The notes under the pieces are model-generated. The model made no database searches and had not been told where the DNA came from. It was given only the letters and a program-made list of their open reading frames with translations. Position numbers and translations under genes: made by a program. Positions 9,165 to 17,362 of a DNA stretch of 60,730 bases are shown piece after piece. Position 1 is the first letter of the stretch; each line of letters opens with the position of its first letter. The stretch is from Betaproteobacteria bacterium. Its GTDB lineage: Bacteria > Pseudomonadota > Gammaproteobacteria > Burkholderiales > SHXO01. The stretch covers positions 1 to 60,730 of the forward strand of contig SHXO01000006.1 in the NCBI GenBank assembly GCA_009693245.1. The letters are read 5' to 3'.

Positions 9165-10325
9165 CTACACCCTCCCGCGCCAGCTTGCCACGCCGAGCGC
9201 CAGGGCACCCGCCAGCAATCCCCAAAACGCCGAACTGATTCCAAGGAGCGAGGCACCCGAAGCCGTCACCAGGAAGGTGATGAGCGCCGGTTCGCGCTGC
9301 TTGTCCTCCTTCATGGCGGTGGCAAGCCCGCTGGCGATGGTGCCGATCAGTGCGAGCCCCGCGATGGCCGCGATTAATTCCTTGGGAAAGGCGGCGAAAA
9401 CAGAAGCTACTGCCGCCCCAAGCGCGCCCACCACGAGATAGAACACTCCGGCGGCCACCGCGGCGGTGTAACGCTGTTTGGGGTCTTCGTGCGCCTCCTT
9501 ACCCATGCAGAGGGCGGCGGTGATGGCGGCCAAGTTCAACGCGAAGCAGCCAAAGGGTGCCAGCACCAAGGTCGTAATGCCCGTCCACGTGATCAATGGC
9601 GACACGGGGGTGTCGTACCCAGCGGCCCGTATCACGGCGTAGCCGGTGACGTTCTGAGAAGCCATCGTCACTACGAACAAAGGAATCCCAACTCCAATCA
9701 TCGCCCGCCAGGAAAAGGCCGGAGCGGTGAAAACCGGTGTTGCCAATACCAATTGCAGTTTTTCGAATCGTAGCAAGCCTTGTACACTGGCGAGCAACGC
9801 ACCTAGCAACAGCACCATCAATACGGCGTATCTCGGCCACCAACGCTTGCAGACCAGATAAGACGCGAACATCGCGAGCACCAAGACCAGCTGCGACTTC
9901 ATGGCCACGAACACTTCCATGCCGAAGCGCACGAGCACCCCGGCGAGCAACGCCGACGCGATGGACAGGGGAATGCGGTCCATGATGCGCTCGAACCATC
10001 CTGTCATGCCGCTAAGGGTGATGAGCAAGCCGCAAAACATGAAGGCACCAATGGCCTCGGACATGGGAATTCCCACGAGGCTGGTCGCGAGCAAGGCCGC
10101 GCCGGGCGTGGACCAAGCCGTCACCACGGGTTTTCGGTAGCGTAGGGATAAGCCAATGCAAGTGAGCCCCATCCCAAGACCCAAGGAGCCGATCCAGGAA
10201 CTCACTTGCTGCACGTTAGCTCCCGCCGCCGCGGCAGCCTGATACACCAGCGCGGCGGAACTCGAGAAGCCTACCAAGACCGTGATGAATCCGGCGGCAA
10301 TACTGGCCGGGGAGATGATCCTCAC
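9165..10325 (-). CDS. BenE-family benzoate/H+ symporter-like permease
   Basis: The 386-residue protein has about 12 hydrophobic segments and the length of the BenE family. Characteristic blocks are GFITVLVGFSSSAALVYQA at the start, VTAWSTPGAALLATS near residue 75, IPLFVVTMASQNVTGYAVIRAAGY in the middle, and a late LNLAAITAALCMGKEAHEDP segment. BenE of Acinetobacter takes up benzoate with protons across the inner membrane; other members are uncharacterised. No ring-hydroxylation genes lie adjacent, but a CoA-ester operon of alicyclic type starts 7 kb away, so an aromatic or alicyclic acid is a reasonable guess and no more. Its start overlaps the stop of the upstream DUF1499 gene by four bases. 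Confidence 0.85.
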   Translation of the reverse strand: MRIISPASIAAGFITVLVGFSSSAALVYQAAAAAGANVQQVSSWIGSLGLGMGLTCIGLSLRYRKPVVTAWSTPGAALLATSLVGIPMSEAIGAFMFCGLLITLSGMTGWFERIMDRIPLSIASALLAGVLVRFGMEVFVAMKSQLVLVLAMFASYLVCKRWWPRYAVLMVLLLGALLASVQGLLRFEKLQLVLATPVFTAPAFSWRAMIGVGIPLFVVTMASQNVTGYAVIRAAGYDTPVSPLITWTGITTLVLAPFGCFALNLAAITAALCMGKEAHEDPKQRYTAAVAAGVFYLVVGALGAAVASVFAAFPKELIAAIAGLALIGTIASGLATAMKEDKQREPALITFLVTASGASLLGISSAFWGLLAGALALGVASWRGRV

Positions 10326-10681
10326 GCCGAACTGGACCGGAAGGCGGCGGCGATTTTTCCCATGCGCGCACGGTTCACGCCGAAGTCCGAGTATCCCGTG
10401 CGTGCGCCGCTGCGAAAATGGATCAGCCGGGCAGCGTCATCGAAGGAGAACTCCGCATCGTCGGTGAAGCGAAAGACCAGGGAGCGAAATTCAACGCGCA
10501 GGTACCCGGTTTCGCGCTGGACGATGGTGATGCGAGGAAGCCCGCGCAAAATGGTTTCCAAGCGCCTCTGCGACTGGGCGAGCTCTCCTGTAAAGGGAAT
10601 GGGCGCCATGCGATGGGATTCCTTCGCCGCGCTGGTACAAACGCAATTGGGTGAGGGCGGGCACGGACGCGGAGATTTCAT
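10322..10681 (-). CDS. DUF1499 family protein
   Basis: This 119-residue protein shows the DUF1499 pattern: CPPSPNCVCTSA near the N-terminus, HRMAPIPF, a central LRVEFRSLVFRFTDDAEF strand region, and the C-terminal IHFRSGARTGYSDFGVNRAR. The family is widespread in proteobacteria and plants and has no agreed biochemical role. No signal peptide is apparent in this version. The gene ends with a 4-bp overlap on the BenE-type permease and starts seven bases after the end of the SDR pseudogene, so all three were probably one transcription unit. Confidence 0.8.
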   Translation of the reverse strand: MKSPRPCPPSPNCVCTSAAKESHRMAPIPFTGELAQSQRRLETILRGLPRITIVQRETGYLRVEFRSLVFRFTDDAEFSFDDAARLIHFRSGARTGYSDFGVNRARMGKIAAAFRSSSA

Positions 10682-10687
10682 GCGAGG

Positions 10688-11200
10688 TCAGCCAACATTC
10701 GCTGGCTCGATCCAATTATGCAGCGCGATCCCGCCGTCCACCACCACGGTGGTGCCCGTCACGTAGGATGAAAAACGATCGGCCAGAAGGGCCAGCGCCA
10801 TGCCGGCGATCTCGCGCTACAGGGTGAAGCCCGCGTGGAGATTGACCTCCAGCATCTCTTGCCATGTGGCGTCTTCCACGGCGAGAATATGATCGATCTC
10901 CTTGCGGCGCGGGCTGGCGCTGTGGACAAACACCGAAGGCGCACTACCAGAAGCTCGCATTCGCTCGATCAACTCCAACGCTTAGCCTGGTGAACCAAGG
11001 TTCGCGCATAGGAATTGGACGTCGCGTCCCTCTTTCAGAAGGAGCCCCGTGATTTCCTCACCACGGCGAACATCGGAGTCGCTCAAGAGGACTCGGGCAC
11101 CCTCTTGGGCCAGGGTCATGGCGATGGCCCTGCCGATACCGGAGGCAGCACCGGTTACCAGAGCCGTATCGCCAGCGAGTAATCTCGTATTGGAGGTCAT
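10688..11200 (-). pseudogene. Short-chain dehydrogenase, two in-frame stops and loss of the catalytic region
   Basis: From ATG 11200 the frame gives a clear SDR start, DTALVTGAASGIGRAIAMTL, with the TGxxxGIG NAD(P)-binding motif. A TAA then interrupts the same frame at about 10983-10985, followed by more SDR-like sequence (MLEVNLHAGFTL) and a second stop (TAG) near 10817-10819. After that the frame jumps directly to the typical SDR C-terminal end (SSYVTGTTVVVDGG). The segment that should hold the catalytic Ser and the YxxxK pair is missing, without change of frame, so an in-frame deletion of roughly 80-90 codons occurred. The product cannot be active. It lies upstream of the DUF1499 and BenE-type genes on the same strand. 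Confidence 0.8.
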
Positions 11201-11340
11201 GGTTTGGAGTGCTTGCCCGGCATTGAAGATGCTCCAGAAAATGCGAGGGAGGCAGTGTACCGGGTAATCTTTAGTTCTGGTTTTCGGATGGCGGGAGTAA
11301 GCTAACGTCCCCGCATTGAAAGACAATCCAGAATCGCAAC

Positions 11341-12285
11341 ATGAAAATTCTCGTAACCGGTGGCGGTGGCTTTGTAGGCGGCGCGATCGTGCGAGCGTTG
11401 CTTGCTCGTGGCGACAACGTCATCGCTTTCGACACCCATTTCTCGCGGCACTCGGCCGCGAGCGAAGAACTCCTCCGCGTGCCTGTCGACATCACGGACA
11501 TGGCGGCCGTGGCCCAAGCCATGGTGCGGCACAAGATTGATGCGGTGATCCATGCCGCGGCCGTCGTGGGTGTGCTCACATCTATCGGCAGCCCGCTGAA
11601 CGTCGTGCGAGTGAACATCGAAGGGTCCCTCAACGTCTTCGAGGCCATGCGCCTGGCTGGCGTGAAGCGCTGCGTGCATATCAGCTCCGAGGAAACCTAC
11701 GGCGCCTTCCAGGCGGACAAGATCGATGAGAACCATCCGCAAAATCCCGTATACCCCTACGGCATTTCCAAGCTTACCGTGGAACATTTGGGACGCACCT
11801 ACGGCGAGGTTCATGGAATCGAAGTGCTCAACGTTAGCACCTGCTCCGTCTACGGCGTGGGGTTGCCGCGCGCGCGCATACCGAAGAACATCGTTGAAGC
11901 GGCCCTGGCCGGGCGTAAGCTGCATGTTCCCAGTGGCGCGGAAACGGCCATCGACCATACCTATATCGGCGATACGGTGAGCAGTACAGTGGCCATCCTG
12001 GACCATCCGGGCCATCGCTTCGATGCCTACAATATCGCCAGCGGGCGTAGCGTGACCCTGGGCGAAATCGCCGCCATCGTTCGCGAGTCGATTCCCGGGG
12101 CGGAACTGACCATAGGGCCTGGGCCGGCACGTCACGGCGATCAAGTGGAAATGGTTCGCAAGGGGGCTTTGGATGTGTCGCGCGCTGAAGCGGAGTTTGG
12201 CTGGCGGCCCCAATACGATATTCGCTCGGGGCTCGCGGCGTACATCGGCGCATTGAGGAGAATAAGTGCCCAAGAAGGAAGCTAG
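11341..12285 (+). CDS. NAD-dependent epimerase/dehydratase family protein (extended SDR)
   Basis: The 314-residue protein begins with the extended-SDR dinucleotide motif TGGGGFVGGAIV and carries the catalytic YPYGISK motif near residue 140, preceded by HISSEETYG which supplies the Ser. DHTYIGDTVSSTV and the late DVSRAEAEFGWRPQYD are typical of UDP-sugar epimerase/dehydratase relatives. These cytosolic enzymes oxidise and modify nucleotide sugars or other hydroxylated substrates. No other sugar-nucleotide or polysaccharide genes are close, so the substrate is open. Its 3' end overlaps a small GTG-start ORF, which is followed by an HD-domain gene; the three probably form one operon. Confidence 0.82.
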   Translation: MKILVTGGGGFVGGAIVRALLARGDNVIAFDTHFSRHSAASEELLRVPVDITDMAAVAQAMVRHKIDAVIHAAAVVGVLTSIGSPLNVVRVNIEGSLNVFEAMRLAGVKRCVHISSEETYGAFQADKIDENHPQNPVYPYGISKLTVEHLGRTYGEVHGIEVLNVSTCSVYGVGLPRARIPKNIVEAALAGRKLHVPSGAETAIDHTYIGDTVSSTVAILDHPGHRFDAYNIASGRSVTLGEIAAIVRESIPGAELTIGPGPARHGDQVEMVRKGALDVSRAEAEFGWRPQYDIRSGLAAYIGALRRISAQEGS

Positions 12286-12445
12286 CGCAAAGGCTGTCGT
12301 CCGGCCCGCGGCCGCGGTGATGTGGGAGGAGCCGCCCGAGCATTACGGCGGTGCCTACTCCATTTACAACACGGGGATGACGGATTTGCCCTTTATCGTG
12401 GTGACGTCTCCGCCCGATCATGAACCCAAGCAACGAAAGGAATAG
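12266..12445 (+). CDS. Small conserved-looking ORF (59 aa), unknown function
   Basis: GTG 12266 is preceded by GAGGAG at 12255-12260 with a 5-base gap, a strong ribosome binding site. The 59-residue frame overlaps the epimerase stop by 20 bases and ends two bases before the HD-domain gene start. It begins with a Lys/Ala-rich segment and has a compact core (WEEPPEHYGGAYSIYNTGM) ending in charged residues. There is no signal peptide or membrane segment. I do not recognise it; its tight position between two genes in the same direction is the best evidence that it is real. Confidence 0.5.
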   Translation: MPKKEASAKAVVRPAAAVMWEEPPEHYGGAYSIYNTGMTDLPFIVVTSPPDHEPKQRKE

Positions 12446-12447
12446 AC

Positions 12448-13116
12448 ATGGAAGCAGACCACGCGGCACATATGCGAGAGATCGGTGCCAGCACCCGAAA
12501 AAGCGCACGAACCATGGCAGACGAACCGGCGATGCCCGCGCGGCCCACGCTGGCGGACATTCTCACTAAGCGCCTGCACAAACCGCGCTTCGGCTTGCCT
12601 TTCGCCGCCGCCCACCACGGCGCTCAATGCGCCGCGCTTGCATTGAAGGCGGGCGTGGATGAGGAAACCGTAATTGCCTGTCTGCTGCACGATATCTCCA
12701 TGGGGCTCAACCGCTCCGATCATGGCTGGTGGGGCGCACAGTTGATCGAGCCCTACGTATCCGAAAAGATATCCTGGGGCGTGCGCTATCACCAGGCGCT
12801 GCGCTTCTATCCCGACGAAGCGGCCGGTTACCAATACCCGCAGATGTATGTCACCATGTTCGGCGAAAACTACAAGCCTCCCGAGTACATCGAAGCGGCC
12901 TACAAATTCGCGCGCAATCACAAGCTATACATGGCGGCGCGCCATATAACCGTGTACGACGACTACAGCTTCGATCCCGGCGTGCCTTTCACCATCGAGC
13001 CCTTCATGGACATCATCGGGCGCCACTTCCGCCAACCCAAGGAAGGCTTGGGCAATGACGGCAGCCCGACGGCTCACATGTGGCGTACGATGATCGACCC
13101 CACCAAGCCGCTGTGA
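12448..13116 (+). CDS. HD-domain protein (phosphohydrolase or PhnZ-like oxygenase)
   Basis: The 222-residue cytosolic protein carries HD-superfamily metal motifs: AAHHGAQCAALALKAG followed by ACLLHDIS (the HD pair), DHGWWGAQLI, and RYHQALRFYP with a further His. This spacing resembles the PhnZ/TmpB class of HD-domain mixed-valent di-iron oxygenases used on phosphonates as much as it resembles simple phosphohydrolases. The long C-terminal part contains a late Asp/Tyr cluster (VYDDYSFDPG). An AAAGGA precedes the ATG. It follows the epimerase and the small ORF closely, suggesting shared use of a sugar or organic acid derivative. The exact reaction cannot be settled from the sequence. Confidence 0.7.
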   Translation: MEADHAAHMREIGASTRKSARTMADEPAMPARPTLADILTKRLHKPRFGLPFAAAHHGAQCAALALKAGVDEETVIACLLHDISMGLNRSDHGWWGAQLIEPYVSEKISWGVRYHQALRFYPDEAAGYQYPQMYVTMFGENYKPPEYIEAAYKFARNHKLYMAARHITVYDDYSFDPGVPFTIEPFMDIIGRHFRQPKEGLGNDGSPTAHMWRTMIDPTKPL

Positions 13117-13144
13117 CCTCGGTTCCGGTCGCGAACGAACGCCG

Positions 13145-13510
13145 GTGAAAACCTCTGCGTTGTTCTGGGGCCTGCTGGCAATGAATACGGTTGCCCTCGC
13201 TCTGGAGCCGAAGGAATGCCTCAAGTTCGAGGTGATTGCCAACGGTGATGCCACGTTCACCAATATCTGCAGCGACGTGCTCAACATGCAATATTGCGTG
13301 GACAGCGCGGCCAGCACCAAATCCTGCGCGCGTGCCAGCATCCCGGTAGTCACATTCCATCACGGCGTGAGCGATCGGATTCCATCTTATGCGAACCACG
13401 GTAAGCCGCCAGTCCATTCCGCCATTTGCGTCTACCCGGAAGCCCCGGTGGGATGGAAGCCGGAAAAGGATAGTGTTTACACCTGCAAGAAGACTTGTGT
13501 GATGTGCTGA
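13145..13510 (+). CDS. Secreted cysteine-containing protein, unknown function
   Basis: GTG 13145 starts a 121-residue frame with a short signal peptide (hydrophobic LFWGLLAMNTVALA, cleavage probably just after ALA). The mature part contains eight cysteines, including a terminal CKKTCVMC cluster, so disulfide bonding in the periplasm or outside the cell is likely. No known domain was recognised. It lies alone between the HD-domain gene and the nuclease gene, 28 bp after the former. A clear ribosome binding site is not visible upstream of the GTG, so the start is tentative. Confidence 0.6.
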   Translation: MKTSALFWGLLAMNTVALALEPKECLKFEVIANGDATFTNICSDVLNMQYCVDSAASTKSCARASIPVVTFHHGVSDRIPSYANHGKPPVHSAICVYPEAPVGWKPEKDSVYTCKKTCVMC

Positions 13511-13620
13511 CAGAGGGCCAGAGTGCGCCGTAAAGCATCCAAAACCACGATTCAGGCGGTGCCCTTCGACCTCGGAATAGATGGATTCGAGCGGTTCGTT
13601 CCTGTGAATTGGTGCCGCCA

Positions 13621-14379
13621 ATGACCAGCGAAATTCTGCACATCGTAGCCGATGACCGGGAAGCGAACAGCGGGGTGATAGATGCCTTGAAGCGTCATCC
13701 GCAGTGCAGCGTGCGGATCGCGCGCATGCGGCTGGGGGATTATCAGGTGAGCGGCCGCCTGCTGTTCGAGCGAAAGACATTACGTGACTTGGTCGAATCC
13801 ATTATCGACGGCCGGTTTCTCAATCAAGCGCGCAGGCTCTCAGCCAATCCCCTAAGACCCGTCATTCTTCTTGAAGGCACTGCGCGCGACATAGCAGGTT
13901 GCGGGATGACCAGAGAGGCAATCCATGGCGCGCTGGTTTCGGCCGCCATTGTGTTCGGTATTCCATTGCTGCGTTCGCGGGATCCTGAAGAATCCGCGAT
14001 GTTGATGCTGTTCGCGGCACGACAGACTCAGGAGGGGATTGCTGGCGCGTTGCCGCGCCCGGGATTCCGTCCAAAGTCGAAGCGAGGACTTCAACTGCAT
14101 ATCCTGCAAAGCCTGCCAAGCATAGGCCCCGTGCGCGCAAGACGATTGATCGACAGATTTGAAACGATCGAGTCCGTAGTCTCGGCAATGCCTGAGGAGC
14201 TGGCGAATGTGGAAGGGATAGGACCTATCCTCGCCCGCAAGATTCGCTGGTCGGTGTGCGAGCCTACGGCGAAATACCTCGTCTTCGCGTCTGATCGCGC
14301 AGGACGATGCGGGAACAGTGCGAATGCTGGAAGAACGCCGGGCGGTAGCTTGATTTTTTCCATGTGTGGGACCATCTGA
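13621..14379 (+). CDS. ERCC4/XPF-type nuclease with helix-hairpin-helix tail
   Basis: The 252-residue protein has the ERCC4 nuclease core: VADDREANSG near the start, RLGDYQV, then LFERKTLRDLVESI, which is the V/FERKxxxDL catalytic signature of XPF/Mus81 nucleases. The C-terminal half has two helix-hairpin-helix elements, LPSIGPVRARRLIDRF and VEGIGPILARKIRW, that bind structured DNA. The family cuts branched DNA in archaea and eukaryotes and is sporadic in bacteria. ATG 13621 is preferred over the in-frame TTG 13609. The last 30 or so residues (after RWSVCE) look unlike the family and run into a transposase fragment in another frame, so the natural C-terminus may have been replaced by an insertion. 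Confidence 0.75.
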   Translation: MTSEILHIVADDREANSGVIDALKRHPQCSVRIARMRLGDYQVSGRLLFERKTLRDLVESIIDGRFLNQARRLSANPLRPVILLEGTARDIAGCGMTREAIHGALVSAAIVFGIPLLRSRDPEESAMLMLFAARQTQEGIAGALPRPGFRPKSKRGLQLHILQSLPSIGPVRARRLIDRFETIESVVSAMPEELANVEGIGPILARKIRWSVCEPTAKYLVFASDRAGRCGNSANAGRTPGGSLIFSMCGTI

Positions 14380-14759
14380 GCGCGGCGGCCAAGGTCATCA
14401 TTACTGAGGCAAAGGCGCAAAAAGCGTGGATGGAGGAGCAAAAAAACCAGCTCAAAACACAGCGTGCTGAGCAGGTCCTGCAAACCCTAGGGCCGTACAT
14501 AGAAGCACCAGAGATCGATGACAGCAATGCCCCTGTGAGACAGTGCCAGCGCTATCTCATCCACCGGCGCGAACAACTCGGCTACCAGGGCGCGCTAGAG
14601 CGTGATTTACCGATTGGATCGGGAGAAATCGAAAGCGCGCACCGCTACATAGTACAACAACGCCTAAAATGCCCAGGCGCTTGGTGGAAAGCCGCCAACG
14701 CCGACCATATGTTGGCCTTGCGGATCAATCGCGCAAACCACAAGTGGAATGAGTATTGA
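14349..14759 (+). mobile_element. ISKra4-family transposase C-terminal remnant
   Basis: The frame after TAG 14346-14348 begins with DFFHVWDHL, part of the DDE core, and ends with the ISKra4 hallmark: LPIGSGEIESAHRYIVQQRL, then PGAWWKAANADHMLALR. About 136 residues remain of a protein that is normally over 400. The 5' end overlaps the last 31 bases of the ERCC4 reading frame, so the insertion or a later deletion joined the two. No intact N-terminal part or inverted repeat was found nearby. It cannot transpose by itself. Confidence 0.8.
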
Positions 14760-14907
14760 GCGCAGGACTTGAAGCAAGCCCATAGTCAACGTCCCAACAA
14801 CACATCAGTTTGAATCGCACCCGTTTCCGCGGCAGAAACGGCAAAATTGCCAGTAAGGAGGCTGACCATTACAATTTCCAGTGTGATGTGACCAAGAGCA
14901 CGATGCC

Positions 14908-15159
14908 ATGACGAAATTGACCGTTACTGCCAAGGGACAAGTGACATTCAGAAAAGAAGTGCTGCAACACCTGGGCATCAGACCGGGCGACAAGATCGAG
15001 CTCGACCTACTGCCAGACGGCCGGGGGCTGCTCAAGGCGGCACGGCCCGCGGGAACGATCAAGGGCTTCGTGGGTTTGCTGGCCGGCCGGACCAAGAAAG
15101 CCGCCACGATCGAGGAAATCAACGAGGCCACGGCTCAAGGGTGTGCCGGCAAAAAATGA
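14908..15159 (+). CDS. AbrB/MazE-type antitoxin
   Basis: The 83-residue protein has the swapped-hairpin AbrB fold signature at its N-terminus: LTVTAKGQVTFRKEVLQHLG followed by RPGDKIELDLLPDG. Such proteins bind their own promoter and neutralise a partner toxin through the C-terminal tail. The C-terminal 40 residues (IKGFVGLLAGRTKKAATIEE) look like VapB-type toxin-binding tails. Its stop overlaps the PIN gene start by four bases, the classic toxin-antitoxin arrangement. It lies just after the ISKra4 remnant, within what looks like an accessory patch. Confidence 0.85.
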   Translation: MTKLTVTAKGQVTFRKEVLQHLGIRPGDKIELDLLPDGRGLLKAARPAGTIKGFVGLLAGRTKKAATIEEINEATAQGCAGKK

Positions 15160-15551
15160 AGGTTGCCGTCGATACCAACGTGCTGGTGCGCGCGGCCGTG
15201 CGAGACGATCCGGCGCAAGCGCGTGTTGCGTCCAAAGTGTTGACCGGTGCCGAATTGATCGCCATCGCGTTGCCGTGCCTGTGTGAGTTTGTGTGGGTGC
15301 TGCGCAGGGTTTACGGCTTCCCGCCCGCCGATGCGGTCACGGCGATCCGCGCGCTGCTCGCCAGCGCAAACGTGGAAATGAATAGGCCAGCCGTTGAGGC
15401 GGGTTTGTCCGTGCTTGAGGCCGGTGGAGATTTCGCCGATGGCGCGATTGCCTACGAGGGGAACTGGTTAGATGGCGAAACGTTCGTGTCCTTCGACAAG
15501 CGGGCAGTTGTGCTTCTCAAGGCACAAGGCCAATCCGCGCGTCTTTTGTGA
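15156..15551 (+). CDS. PIN-domain ribonuclease toxin (VapC type)
   Basis: The 131-residue protein starts with the PIN motif VAVDTNVLVR (first acidic residue at Asp6), has CLCEFVWVLRRVYG with the second acidic residue (Glu), and later DFADGAIAYEG and SFDKRAV with the remaining aspartates. VapC toxins cut tRNA or rRNA when released from the antitoxin. ATG 15156 overlaps the antitoxin stop as ATGA, so the upstream in-frame extension to 15141 is not used. Fully open; the module looks intact. Confidence 0.85.
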   Translation: MKVAVDTNVLVRAAVRDDPAQARVASKVLTGAELIAIALPCLCEFVWVLRRVYGFPPADAVTAIRALLASANVEMNRPAVEAGLSVLEAGGDFADGAIAYEGNWLDGETFVSFDKRAVVLLKAQGQSARLL

Positions 15552-15642
15552 TGTCGCAATCAAGTGCTCATGTTTCGCGAGATTCAAGAGTTGGAGGGTG
15601 TATGGTGTATGAATTGGCGTTTAGACCAAGAAAGGAGTGCCC

Positions 15643-16584
15643 ATGGCTTTGAATTCTGTAGGCATCGCAATCCACAAACCCACCACCACGGCTATGCTTA
15701 AGAGCTTGCAGGAGGCCGAGGCCGCCAACGTGCCCACCGTATGGCTGACCACCGGCGCGGGCCCCGATGGGTTGACGGTGTTCGCGGCCGCCGCCGCGAC
15801 TACGCAGCGCGTGCGTATGGGCACGGCCATCGTGCCGACCTTTCCCCGGCATCCGTTGGTGGTGGCGCAGCAAACGGCGGACATCGCGCAGATGGCGCCG
15901 GGGCGGTTCGTGCTCGGGTTGGGGCCCAGCCACGCGGCGGTCATGCAAGGCCGTTACGGAATTGCCTACGAGAAACCCTTGGGCCATTTGCGCGAGTTCG
16001 CCGCCGTGGTGAAGGCGCTTCTGACGGGGCAGCAGACGGATTACGAAGGCCAGCACTTCAAGGTGCACGCCAAATTGAACTACGGCGCGCAGGTTCCTGT
16101 AATGATCTCCGCGCTGCGAGCGAAATCCTTCGAGTTGGCGGGCGAGATCTCCGAAGGCGCCATAAGCTGGTTGTGTCCGGCGCCTTATCTGCACGATGCC
16201 GCTATGCCGGCCCTGAAACGCGGCGCCGAAATCGCGGGGCGTAAACGGCCTTCGCTCGTTGCGCACGCTTTCTTGGCTCTTACCACGGACCTAGCCGAGG
16301 TTCAGCAAGGCGTGAGTGAATTCCTGCCCCACTATCCGCGGTTGACCGCCTACCAGGAGATGTTCGCCGCCGCCGGTTATCCCGAAGCGCGCCAGGGCAC
16401 CTGGTCCCAAGCCATGGTGGACGCCGTGGTACTGCACGGCAATGAAGACCAGTGCCGGAGGAAGTTGGAGTCCTTCATGCAAACGTCCGGTTGCGACGAA
16501 ATCATTCTGTCCATCATGTTCGTGGGCGCGGACCGGCAAAAGGCCATGAGCCAAGCGCTGTCCTGGGTGGGAAAGCTGGCATAG
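15643..16584 (+). CDS. LLM-class (luciferase-like) flavin-dependent oxidoreductase
   Basis: The 313-residue cytosolic protein fits the TIM-barrel luciferase-like family that uses FMN or F420: AEAANVPTVWLTTG near the start, TQRVRMGTAIVPTFPRHP, MAPGRFVLGLGPSH, and KVHAKLNYGAQVPVMISAL. Bacterial members act as monooxygenases or dehydrogenases on varied organics. ATG 15643 is chosen because AAAGGAG (15631-15637) lies five bases before it, whereas the GTG at 15637 would overlap the ribosome binding site. It stands before the MAPEG and CoA-ester genes in the same direction, but with 300 bp in between, so separate transcription is likely. Whether it needs F420 cannot be decided here. Confidence 0.85.
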   Translation: MALNSVGIAIHKPTTTAMLKSLQEAEAANVPTVWLTTGAGPDGLTVFAAAAATTQRVRMGTAIVPTFPRHPLVVAQQTADIAQMAPGRFVLGLGPSHAAVMQGRYGIAYEKPLGHLREFAAVVKALLTGQQTDYEGQHFKVHAKLNYGAQVPVMISALRAKSFELAGEISEGAISWLCPAPYLHDAAMPALKRGAEIAGRKRPSLVAHAFLALTTDLAEVQQGVSEFLPHYPRLTAYQEMFAAAGYPEARQGTWSQAMVDAVVLHGNEDQCRRKLESFMQTSGCDEIILSIMFVGADRQKAMSQALSWVGKLA

Positions 16585-16663
16585 GCAACCCGCCCGTGGC
16601 ACGCCGCGCACAGCCAGGTAACTGGCAAGAATGACAGGCTGAATCGCGGCATCTACCGCTAGC

Positions 16664-16813
16664 GTGTCTCAGCTACCCGGCCAGGAATACACGCTGGACA
16701 AAGTCGCCAACCTCAGCCTTGGCGCCGACTTTGATCTGGCGGTCATGGCGTTCGGGGCGCTTGGACCGGATGCTTGCCGGGATTTCTATCTCCAGGTACA
16801 TAATGCGCCGTAG
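16664..16813 (+). CDS. Possible small ORF (49 aa), weak
   Basis: The 300-bp stretch 16585-16884 has no standard gene. A GTG-start frame at 16664-16813 encodes 49 residues with a plausible composition (DKVANLSLGADFDL, then FYLQVHNAP before TAG). No clear ribosome binding site precedes it and I recognise no family. It could be the relic of a larger gene. Confidence 0.2.
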   Translation: MSQLPGQEYTLDKVANLSLGADFDLAVMAFGALGPDACRDFYLQVHNAP

Positions 16814-16884
16814 TGGGCGCCACCAAGCCGTTCGGCGAGCGCGGCCAGCAAGTGCGAACAGACTAAAACAACGAAGGAGAAGCG

Positions 16885-17265
16885 ATGACTTTTGCGAATT
16901 GGTGTATCGCCCTGGCAGTGCTGCTACCCATTGGTTGGAGCATGTTGAGTAAAGCCCAGCCTAGCTACAACAACCGCCAACCGCGGGCCTACGAGGAAGC
17001 TCTGACGGGTTGGCGCCAGCGTGCCCATTGGGCGCATTTGAATTCCATCGAATCCTTCGCGCCTTTCGCCGCCGCCGTCCTCGTGGCGCAGCAGGCGGAG
17101 GGCGTGCAGGGGATGATCGATCTGCTGGCGGGGATCTTCATTGCCTTTCGTCTGCTCTACGGCGCTTGTTATCTCGCGGACCTGGGCGCGCTGCGTACGC
17201 TGGTTTATAGCCTCGGATTGGGTTGCGTTCTGGGATTGTTCGTTGTTGCCGCCGGCTGGTTCTAG
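16885..17265 (+). CDS. MAPEG-family membrane protein
   Basis: The 126-residue protein has four predicted hydrophobic segments and the MAPEG pattern: an N-terminal helix (CIALAVLLPIGWSML), the loop ending RAHWAHLNSIESFAPFAAAV with the conserved N-x-x-E-x-F/P arrangement, then RLLYGACYLADLGALRTLVY. The family includes microsomal glutathione transferase and leukotriene synthase; the bacterial short members are largely uncharacterised inner-membrane proteins. AAGGAGA lies just before ATG 16885. It precedes the CoA-ester operon by about 100 bp. Confidence 0.82.
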   Translation: MTFANWCIALAVLLPIGWSMLSKAQPSYNNRQPRAYEEALTGWRQRAHWAHLNSIESFAPFAAAVLVAQQAEGVQGMIDLLAGIFIAFRLLYGACYLADLGALRTLVYSLGLGCVLGLFVVAAGWF

Positions 17266-17362
17266 GCGAAGTGCCCGAGCGTGGGCTTCCTACCTCGTGT
17301 GATTGCCTAAAGGCCCGGGCAAGCGGCTAAACTCTGGCTCCAAAACACCAGGACTTCACACC

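Noticed and set aside
16664-16813. A functional gene in the gap before the MAPEG gene
   Set aside because: The 49-residue frame lacks a ribosome site and family match; listed only at low confidence.
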